A stretch of 64,000 nt of DNA, taken from the NCBI GenBank assembly GCA_937868095.1, contig CALMLO010000066.1:1-64000 (forward strand), in the 5' to 3' direction. A program made the translations under genes and the position numbers. The notes beneath the pieces are model-generated. The model worked only from the letters and a program-made list of their open reading frames with translations, was not told the origin of the DNA and searched no databases. The DNA is from an uncultured Phycisphaerales bacterium. Lineage in GTDB: Bacteria; Planctomycetota; Phycisphaerae; Sedimentisphaerales; Anaerohalosphaeraceae. Numbering within the stretch: the stretch's first letter is position 1; every line of letters begins with the position of its first letter. Below are positions 57,564 to 64,000 of this stretch, piece after piece.

Positions 57564-59063
57564 TTAACCGCGAACCTGCCGGACTTTAGCCGACTTTTTA
57601 TAGTAATTGAGGAAAAAGTACCGCAAGGCATCGATGGGATGGTCATAGACGCCGTCTTTGACGGGCTGCTCAGCGCGTTCGCCGCTAACCGCCGCCGGAT
57701 AATGATAACACTGCAGCGCCTCAATCAGATGAACACAGCGGGGCGAAATCACCAGCCGGCTGCTGCCGTCGCCCGCCCGCAACGCACGGCGGATTTTTTC
57801 CAATCCCCCCGAAATATCGCTTCGGCTGGAGTAGGCCCTGATTCCGGCTTCCCGCAGCAGTTCGATGGAACTTCTGCCGGATTCTCCGTTTCGCTGGCCG
57901 CCCGCCGGGTCGCAATACGTTGCCGCCACCCGCGACTCGCCGCCGGACGTCTTCTTTTTAATTTCCTCGGCGTGAGCTGCCAGCGTCCGGCGGGACTGAA
58001 CATATTCATCAATCACCCGAATCAGCCCTTCGCCATCCACCTGAATCCAAAGACAGACAAACGGATGAACATAGCCAAAATCAATAGCCCGATACAGCGG
58101 CAGAGTCGGGTCATCCTGCACAGGCCGAACATGAACAGCCGGCTCAAAATCAGCAAAAACAGCATTTTCAAGATTGGGTTTCAGACAAAGCATCTCCGTT
58201 TCAAAGCCCACCCGGCTGCTGCGGCGCATCTGGGCGATGCAGTCATCAATCTGAAGAAACCCGTCCGCCCGGCGGGCCTTGCCTTGACAGTCGCGGTCCA
58301 GCGGGCAGCGGCTGCAGCTGCGATCGGAGCCGCACCGCTGAATTACCTCCCAAAGACACCATTTGAAGATGGGAATCTGGGCTGTTTGGGCATCAGAAAT
58401 AACTTTCTGCATCAGGCCCCACGGCCGGTGCATCGTGCTTAAACATTCCATCGAGCCCCGGAGAGTCCCACGGCTTTTGATGCAGAACTTGGCGGCATTA
58501 AAAATCTCCGGCACAAACAATTCGACCTCATCGCAGCGGAGTTTCTGAACATGATGGCCGCGAACGGCACGCTGAGACTGCGCCAGCAGCCGCACCTGCG
58601 TGCCGTTTTTGAAGACACATTTGTCTTTCAGAATCCGGCCTTCTATCTGGTCGGCAAAGCTGGTTTCGATAAACTCGGTCAGATATTCATACATTCGTCC
58701 GGCCTGGTCCAGCGAGCCGGCGATGATGCGGCTGCGGCAGTTCTCCTTAAAAAGTCCCTCCAGCAGTGCGGCAGCAGCGGCTATCTGGGTTTTGCCGCCG
58801 CCGCGATTGGCCCAGACTACACAGTCGCCGCTGATTTGCCCTGCCGGACGAAGCGAAGGCCAATCCGTACTCCAACTGTACCACAGATAATCCATCGGGC
58901 TGCTGTGGCCCGGGCACAAATGTGCATCCGGAATATGCAGATTCAGATGAACTTGAAGAAATTGCTTGAGTTGCTGACGCGTCTGAGGCGGATTCTCCGC
59001 GGCAAACACCTCGGTTTCCTGTCCATGCTCGTCTGGAGAGGATTCGGCAAAGGCGGGATTCAT
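57564..59063 (-). CDS. Phage-type terminase large subunit
   Basis: The 499-residue protein has the packaging ATPase (VVWANRGGGKTQ, residues 83-93; LRCDEVELF as Walker B near 165) and the RNase H-like nuclease (YRAIDFGYVHPFV, then YCDPAGG and YDHPIDALRYFF). A cysteine group CGSDRSCSRCPLDRDC lies between the domains and may bind a metal. It packages DNA into heads; the nearest head genes are about 14.5 kb away on the same strand. AAGGAGC lies eight bases before the start at 59063. A -35/-10 pair is upstream. Confidence 0.88.
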   Translation of the reverse strand: MNPAFAESSPDEHGQETEVFAAENPPQTRQQLKQFLQVHLNLHIPDAHLCPGHSSPMDYLWYSWSTDWPSLRPAGQISGDCVVWANRGGGKTQIAAAAALLEGLFKENCRSRIIAGSLDQAGRMYEYLTEFIETSFADQIEGRILKDKCVFKNGTQVRLLAQSQRAVRGHHVQKLRCDEVELFVPEIFNAAKFCIKSRGTLRGSMECLSTMHRPWGLMQKVISDAQTAQIPIFKWCLWEVIQRCGSDRSCSRCPLDRDCQGKARRADGFLQIDDCIAQMRRSSRVGFETEMLCLKPNLENAVFADFEPAVHVRPVQDDPTLPLYRAIDFGYVHPFVCLWIQVDGEGLIRVIDEYVQSRRTLAAHAEEIKKKTSGGESRVAATYCDPAGGQRNGESGRSSIELLREAGIRAYSSRSDISGGLEKIRRALRAGDGSSRLVISPRCVHLIEALQCYHYPAAVSGERAEQPVKDGVYDHPIDALRYFFLNYYKKSAKVRQVRG

Positions 59064-59223
59064 ACACAGTGCTCCTTGAATCAATGCTGTTTATCAATGC
59101 AGTTGTTTTTTCAGGCAGCAGAGGGCCTATCGCCCTTTTGCGGGAAAGCAAAACACTCGTGTTAAACGATTTGGAACTCCTTTTGGCCCTGTTTTCTTTT
59201 TTCCTCCTTTTTTTCAAGCAGAT

Positions 59224-59251
59224 ATTATACCAATTTCAGGATTTTTTTCAA
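59224..59251 (-). promoter_or_regulatory. Minus-strand promoter for the terminase gene
   Basis: On the minus strand TTGAAA (59246-59251) and TATAAT (59224-59229) are 16 bp apart, about 160 bp before the terminase start. Confidence 0.6.
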
Positions 59252-59299
59252 GTCCAAAACCGGGCGATTTCAGCCGAACGGTCAAATTCTTTCCACCGC

Positions 59300-59398
59300 T
59301 TTTCCACAAACTTGATTTACGCTGTGGATAAACCGTGCATAAGAAAAAATTTTTATCGCTAACTGTTTTGATTTGTTGAAGCTCCAGCGTGTGGATAA
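59300..59398. other. Candidate oriC: DnaA-box cluster upstream of dnaA
   Basis: Perfect DnaA boxes TGTGGATAA occur at 59323-59331 and 59390-59398. A one-off box TTTTCCACA is at 59300-59308 and a weaker one near 59334. An A/T-rich run lies between them. Position before dnaA is the normal place of bacterial origins. Confidence 0.7.
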
Positions 59399-59535
59399 GA
59401 ATCTGTTAAAAATCCATTTGCATCAGCCAACAAGGAGGCACTATGATAGGGCCAGTTGAAACAAAGTAAGAAGGCCAAACTCGAAACCTTTTAACACCTT
59501 TGGTTTTTTATAATAACGATGAAAGGGAGCAGTCT

Positions 59536-60930
59536 ATGGAGGCCACTTTCACGGATGAAATCAGCGCGATCCAAGAGCATCTGGCTCGAGAGATCGGCGT
59601 TCAGCAATATCAAATCTGGTTCCGAAATGCAACGCAGCTGACACTCCGCAAAGATTGTCTGGAAATAGCCGTGGCCAATCCATTCATCTCACAATGGATT
59701 CAGAGCCATTTTGAAAAGCCGCTGCAAAAAGCGATGGAGGCCGCTCTGCATCAGAGGCATCCCATCCACTACCGCACGGACCGCTCGCTAAGTCCGGCCG
59801 GCTCCAAAACAAATCCGAACCCAGCCGAGAGAATCCCCGCCGGCCGCAGTAAGCCCATCCGCTCCGCTGCCGGCAAAACCAGCGAACCGCTGAAGATGAG
59901 TTTGGACACGTTTATCGTAGGGGCCAAAAACGAACTGGCCTATAACGCCGCCAAAACCGTCGCCCAGCAGGAAAAAAGCCCCTTCAATCCCCTGTTTTAT
60001 CACGGCGGGTATGGAGTCGGCAAAACCCATCTCCTTCAGGGCATCTGCAACGAAATCGCAAAAAACAGACCAAACGCCAAATGGCTTTATACCTCCGCCG
60101 AGGATTTTGCCAATCAGTATGTGCTGGCTCTGAAAACACGCAGACTCGATGCCTTCCGAAACCGGTTCCGCAATCTGGATATTCTGGCTATTGATGACAT
60201 TCATTTTCTCTCGAACAAAACCGCCATGCAGGAGGAGTTTCTGCATACCTTCAACAGCATTGACCTGGCCGGAAAGCAGATTGTGCTGGCCTCGGATGCC
60301 CATCCAAAGGAAATCAGCGCTTTATGTGAGAAACTGGTCAATCGCTTCGTTTCCGGAATGGTGATTCGCATCGACCCGCCGGATTTCGATACGCGGTGTC
60401 GGATTCTGACGTGTCGGGCAAAGAAAATGAAACAGCCGCTTCGCAAGGAAGTGGTGGAATATATCGCCGGCTCCATCAGTTCGAGCGTGCGGGAGCTGGA
60501 AGGGGCCCTCTTTAAGGTGATGGCCTACAGTGCCCTTACCCAAAAGCCCATTTCGCTGGAGGAGGCCCAGGAGGTGCTCTCGGAACACATCGCCCGCACG
60601 GACCCGGTGGTGCATCATTCCGACATTACGGGGGCGGTCGCGGAGTTCTTTCATCTGAGCCCGGCGGATCTTTACTCCGCCCGAAAAGAACGAACCGTTT
60701 CGCTGGCCCGCTCGCTGGCGATGTACCTGACGCGCCGGTTTACCAAAATGTCCTTTCCGGAAATCGGCAAGGTCATGGGCAACAAAAACCACGCCACGGT
60801 CATCCTGGCCTGCCGCAAAATTGAAAAGGCCCTTGAGCAGAATACCCCGCTTCGCTGGCGCAGCCCGGCCGGTTTCCGCTCGGTGCCGGCCAAGGAACTC
60901 CTCGACCGGCTGATGGAAAAAATCTCGTGA
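59536..60930 (+). CDS. dnaA: Chromosomal replication initiator DnaA
   Basis: The 464-residue protein has domain I (residues 1-80), a basic linker, the AAA+ domain with Walker A GGYGVGKTH (157-165) and Walker B ILAIDDIHFL, the arginine-finger region and a C-terminal DNA-binding domain with YSARKERTVSLARSLAMYLT and GNKNHATVILACRKI. It opens the origin at the DnaA boxes just upstream. GGGAG lies seven bases before the start at 59536. Confidence 0.96.
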   Translation: MEATFTDEISAIQEHLAREIGVQQYQIWFRNATQLTLRKDCLEIAVANPFISQWIQSHFEKPLQKAMEAALHQRHPIHYRTDRSLSPAGSKTNPNPAERIPAGRSKPIRSAAGKTSEPLKMSLDTFIVGAKNELAYNAAKTVAQQEKSPFNPLFYHGGYGVGKTHLLQGICNEIAKNRPNAKWLYTSAEDFANQYVLALKTRRLDAFRNRFRNLDILAIDDIHFLSNKTAMQEEFLHTFNSIDLAGKQIVLASDAHPKEISALCEKLVNRFVSGMVIRIDPPDFDTRCRILTCRAKKMKQPLRKEVVEYIAGSISSSVRELEGALFKVMAYSALTQKPISLEEAQEVLSEHIARTDPVVHHSDITGAVAEFFHLSPADLYSARKERTVSLARSLAMYLTRRFTKMSFPEIGKVMGNKNHATVILACRKIEKALEQNTPLRWRSPAGFRSVPAKELLDRLMEKIS

Positions 60931-61084
60931 GGACAGAAAGCCGTCCTCCTTACCGTCCCCTGACACCGCCGGCCGGAAATTGAAACGACTCGCCCCGGCC
61001 GCAGAAGCGGCGCCTTCGGCGATATGCGGAATAAAACATCCCCCGCAGCGATGGAAAAGCCATTGCCGATGCGAGGGGCGAATC

Positions 61085-62251
61085 CTATTGGCGCCTGTCC
61101 GTCTGGCTACTCTGACGCTGCTGAGCAGAGACATAGTCTTTGGCTAACCGCTGGGCTTCAGCAATCTGGGCCGGGCTCATACAATGCTTGAGCAAACTTT
61201 TGAGCTCCGAAACATCTTTTCCATTCATCCCCGCCAGAAGCGCCCATTTATAGGCCTCGACACAGTCTTCAATGACCCCCTTGCCTTCGGCATAACAGAG
61301 ACCGAGCCGGTACTGGGCGTCCGCATCCCCCTGCTCAGCGGCCTTGATAAACCACTCGGCTGCCTTTTTAGAATCCTGCGGTACACCCTCGCCTTTGGCA
61401 TAACAAAGGCCGAGATGGAACTGGGCTTTCGCAAGTCCCTGCTCAGCGGCCTTGGCAAACCACTCCGCTGCTTTTTTATCATTCTGCGGAACGCCCCGGC
61501 CTTCGTAATAATAGAGGCCGAGATTGAACTGGGCTTTTGCAAGTCCCTGCTCAGCAGCCTTCGCAAACCACTCCGCTGCTTTTTTATCATCCTGCGGAAC
61601 ACCCCGGCCTTCATAATAATAGAGGCCGAGATTGAACTGGGCGTCTGCAAGCCCATGCTCGGCGGCCTTCGTGTACCACTCGGCCGCTTTCTTGGAATCC
61701 TGCGGGACGCCAAGGCCTAAGGCATAACAGAGACCCAGACCGAACTGAGCAACCGCATCTTCCTGTTCAGCGGCCTGGGCAAGCCGTTGAACAAAAGAAT
61801 CGTTTTCGAGGGACGGCTTTCCCTGCTTGGCGGCTTTAGCGAACCACTCAGCCGCTTTCTTAGAATCCTGCGGGACACCCTTACCTTCATAATAACAGAC
61901 CCCAAGCATGAACTGAGCATCTCCAAGCCCCTGCTCGGCGGCCTTGGCGAACCACTCGGCCGCTTTCTTAGAATCCTGCGGAACACCCTTACCTTCGTAA
62001 TAACAGACCCCAAGCATGAACTGAGTTTCCCCAAGTCCCTGTTCGGCGGCCTTGGCAAACCACGCAACCGCTTTTTCAGAATCCTGCGGGACACCCTCGC
62101 CTTTGAGATACCGGAGACCAAGATGGAACTGGGCATCCGCATCTCCCTGCTCAGAAACCTTGGCGAACCGCTTGACCGCTTTATAACTGCCTATGCACAA
62201 AAGAGAAACAGCAGCCGCACAGATAAAACAGATAAACACACGCCGTTTCAT
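61085..62251 (-). CDS. SEL1-repeat protein
   Basis: The 388-residue protein has a signal or anchor helix (residues 5-21) and eight SEL1-like repeats of 36 residues with the pattern A-E-Q-G-x-A-x-A-Q-F-x-L-G and Y-x-G-x-G-V-P-Q-D. A block of about 20 residues (KPSLENDSFVQRL) breaks the series after repeat 3. SEL1 repeats bind other proteins. The repeats are also highly alike at the DNA level. AGGAG lies seven bases before the start. Confidence 0.9.
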   Translation of the reverse strand: MKRRVFICFICAAAVSLLCIGSYKAVKRFAKVSEQGDADAQFHLGLRYLKGEGVPQDSEKAVAWFAKAAEQGLGETQFMLGVCYYEGKGVPQDSKKAAEWFAKAAEQGLGDAQFMLGVCYYEGKGVPQDSKKAAEWFAKAAKQGKPSLENDSFVQRLAQAAEQEDAVAQFGLGLCYALGLGVPQDSKKAAEWYTKAAEHGLADAQFNLGLYYYEGRGVPQDDKKAAEWFAKAAEQGLAKAQFNLGLYYYEGRGVPQNDKKAAEWFAKAAEQGLAKAQFHLGLCYAKGEGVPQDSKKAAEWFIKAAEQGDADAQYRLGLCYAEGKGVIEDCVEAYKWALLAGMNGKDVSELKSLLKHCMSPAQIAEAQRLAKDYVSAQQRQSSQTDRRQ

Positions 62252-62509
62252 GGCACATCTCCTGTTTATTTCCTTCAGGGCCGCTTCCAGGCCCTTGAAA
62301 CATCTAATAAAACCACACAAACAACCGGATATCCGCCGGGGCGGGTATGACAGCGGGGTCTATTAGAAACGTCGGGGTTTATTATACCCGCAAACGTCAA
62401 TTTATCCACCATTATAGCCCCGAACCCTTAAAAATCAGAAACCTGAAAAATGAAAGCAGAAATGACCAAAGAACAGCGGAAATAAGGATACCCATCATAC
62501 AGATACGGC
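62252..62509. other. Gap between the SEL1 gene and the candidate RNA
   Basis: No supported gene. It holds a second copy of the dispersed palindromic element (listed separately); an open frame on the plus strand at 62347-62583 has no ribosome site and crosses the terminator. Confidence 0.4.
62335..62357. repeat. Dispersed palindromic element, copy 2
   Basis: CCGCC-N2-GGCGG followed by TATGACAGCGGG (62346-62357), the same 12-mer as at 26770-26781. Confidence 0.4.
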
Positions 62510-62695
62510 CTGCGCAAAAAACAAGGGAGAGCCGGTGGATGCTCTCCCTTAGATTTAAATGGCTCTTCTCGTACAGGACTTAGCCGGCTGTCGGCTCTGC
62601 CGGGCGATTTCCATCGGCCTTGTGTGCGGTACCTGTTCGGCCGCCGCGCCGCAGCTAAGATGGCCTTTTGGGTCACTGATTAAGAGCCATTATCT
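62510..62695 (-). ncRNA. Candidate structured RNA with its own terminator, unknown class
   Basis: On the minus strand AATGGCTCTT (62682-62691) pairs with AAGAGCCATT (62558-62567), closing a region of about 115 bases that itself has stems such as CGGCC / GGCCG and GCCGGC / GCCGGC. Directly after comes a terminator: AAGGGAGAGC / GCTCTCCCTT (62541-62550 with 62523-62532) and GTTTTTT. A box GATAAT with TTGCCG 16 bp before it is just upstream. No frame of note runs along it. I cannot match it to 6S, SRP, RNase P or a known riboswitch. Confidence 0.5.
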
Positions 62696-62912
62696 CACTG
62701 TTTCTGTTGTCGGCAAATTCGCACCAAAACATTAGAAAATTCATTTTTAATATTGATAGGCAGGCTTTTATTTGCCGAAGCGGCCGCTGTTTTTATCAGA
62801 CCGGATATTTTTTTCCGGTTTTTTCCCCATCCGGCCGCCAAAAAGGTATAATAAAAGTCTTTTAACCAGACAAAAGAACTCTTATTTCAAGAGAGAAAGA
62901 AAGGAATTGGCC

Positions 62913-64000
62913 ATGTCCTCAAAACAGCCGGAATTCCGGCGGTATCTGGTGCCGATTGACAGTCTGTCCACCCAACAGTTTTTTACGGATTGTCTGGTGA
63001 TCGGCTCCGGAGTTGCCGGCCTTCGGGCCGCAATCGAGGCGGCCTCGTTGGGGGCCGCCGTCACCGTGGTTTGCAAAGGAACTCTCACAGACTCCAACAC
63101 CTGGCATGCCCAGGGGGGCATCGCCTCGGTGATTCGAAACGACGACAGCTTTGAAAGCCATATCGCCGACACGCTGGCCACAGGGGCAGGCCTCTGCGAG
63201 CCGGAAGTGGTCCGCCAGGTTGTAAAAGAAGGCCCCGCCCTCGTTCGGCAGCTGATGGAGTGGGGAACCCCTTTCGACCAGGACAACGGAACGCTGGATG
63301 TCTCCCTCGAAGGCGGGCATTCTCACCCGCGGATTATTCATTCTCACGGCGATTCGACCGGGCGGGGAATTGCCGAAGGGCTGATTCAAAAACTGAAAAC
63401 CCTCCCCCAAATTCGCGTGATTGAGCAGTTCTTTGCCATCGACCTGCTCACCAACAGCGACAATGAATGCCTGGGGGTTCTCGGCTCTTGCCAGGGAACC
63501 CTTCAGATTGTCTGGGCGGCAAAGACAATTCTGGCGACCGGCGGGGCCGGCCGGCTCTATCGGGAAACCACAAACCCGGAAGGGGCCACCGGCGACGGAC
63601 TAGCCATGGCTTATCGGGTAGGAGCCGTTTTGCGGGATATGGAGTTTCTCCAGTTTCATCCTACAACGCTGTACATTGCCGGCGCCTCCCGGGCCCTCAT
63701 CACCGAAACCGTTCGCGGCGAAGGAGCCATCCTGCGAGACCGCGACGGAAAGGCCTTCATGAAGGAATATCATCCCGACGGAGAACTGGCACCGCGCGAC
63801 GTCGTCAGCCGGGCAATCCTCGACCGGATGCTGAAAACCGGCTCCACTCATGTGTATCTGGACCTTCGCCACTTTGACAAGGAGTACTTCCGCCGGCGTT
63901 TTCCGACCATCAGCGAACTGTGCGAATCGTTCGCCATCGACATCAGCCGCGATATGATTCCCGTCCGCCCCAGTGCCCATTATATGATTGGCGGCGTAAA
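62913..64000 (+). CDS. nadB: L-aspartate oxidase NadB (3' end outside window)
   Basis: The 362 residues seen hold the FAD-binding LVIGSGVAGLRAAIEAA, the active-site blocks WHAQGGIASV, GGHSHPRIIHSHGDSTGRGI, then ILATGGAGRLYRETTNPEGA and TGDGLAMAYRVGA, FLQFHPTTLY and RGEGAILRDRDG. NadB oxidises aspartate to iminoaspartate for NAD synthesis. AAGGA lies eight bases before the ATG; TATAAT is at 62847-62852. The frame runs off the window end. Confidence 0.95.
   Translation, partial: MSSKQPEFRRYLVPIDSLSTQQFFTDCLVIGSGVAGLRAAIEAASLGAAVTVVCKGTLTDSNTWHAQGGIASVIRNDDSFESHIADTLATGAGLCEPEVVRQVVKEGPALVRQLMEWGTPFDQDNGTLDVSLEGGHSHPRIIHSHGDSTGRGIAEGLIQKLKTLPQIRVIEQFFAIDLLTNSDNECLGVLGSCQGTLQIVWAAKTILATGGAGRLYRETTNPEGATGDGLAMAYRVGAVLRDMEFLQFHPTTLYIAGASRALITETVRGEGAILRDRDGKAFMKEYHPDGELAPRDVVSRAILDRMLKTGSTHVYLDLRHFDKEYFRRRFPTISELCESFAIDISRDMIPVRPSAHYMIGGV

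Noticed and set aside
37647-59063. A complete prophage from 37.6 to 59.1 kb
   Set aside because: Most genes between are cellular (chemotaxis, PEP-CTERM, GH99) and no integrase, tail or attachment sites were seen.

Overview
The window looks like chromosomal DNA of an anaerobic or facultative member of the Planctomycetota, most probably class Phycisphaerae. This is inferred from a run of PEP-CTERM proteins with the PEPATMVLLGLGG type of sorting signal, from GH127 and GH99 glycosidases, and from the overall GC-rich, Shine-Dalgarno-using gene style. No rRNA, tRNA or CRISPR array was found. dnaA with a cluster of DnaA boxes lies near 59.3-60.9 kb, so the replication origin is probably in the window.

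Layout. 0-4.1 kb: an AT-rich two-gene SIR2-HerA defence island bounded on the left by the right end of an IS3-family element and on the right by a roughly 100-bp left-end remnant of the same kind of element, as in a decayed composite transposon. 4.1-23.3 kb: mainly housekeeping and secreted functions on both strands: an ACT-domain protein, DAHP synthase, a LacI regulator, a LOG-family protein, a TIGR03960 radical SAM protein, ApbE, a parvulin lipoprotein, GH127, a symporter, two tandem DUF4139-like secreted proteins, a serpin, an MFS transporter and a YqaE-type peptide. 23.4-26.6 kb: an accessory locus with three paralogous four-cysteine mini-proteins, a GNAT acetyltransferase, a COG2401-type ABC ATPase broken by an in-frame TAG, and a sigma-region-4-like DNA-binding protein. 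26.8-37.6 kb: a stand-alone CBM48 protein, a triple-PAS histidine kinase, two lipoproteins, CorA, DUF2179, an SDR, phosphomannomutase, and the DUF2157 + GDYXXLXY pair.

37.6-43 kb: a minus-strand phage-type head module (portal, scaffold-like, DUF5309-type capsid, connector candidate, small membrane protein, lipoprotein) with no tail, integrase or lysis enzyme. The large terminase lies about 14.5 kb away at 57.6-59.1 kb, beside dnaA. Between them are a sigma-54 activator lacking a receiver domain, a separate receiver-like protein, tandem 140-bp repeats carrying tiny hydrophobic ORFs, a PEP-CTERM array, a chemotaxis block (CheW, two MCPs and a secreted Cache-like protein) and a GH99-like protein. 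The head genes are intact and host-like in style, which suggests a domesticated or satellite-type packaging system.

45.8-49.6 kb holds the most unusual architecture: three PEP-CTERM genes whose central regions are unrelated but which are separated by near-identical copies of a repeat of about 365 bp. Each repeat spans the C-terminal anchor codons, a hairpin and the complete leader plus start codon of the next gene. This has the form of a cassette array.

The window ends with a SEL1-repeat protein, a candidate structured RNA with its own terminator on the minus strand, and the start of nadB. The most interesting items are the PEP-CTERM cassette array, the split capsid/terminase system, the amber-interrupted ABC locus, the tandem small-ORF repeats, the candidate RNA at 62.5-62.7 kb and the IS-bounded SIR2-HerA island.
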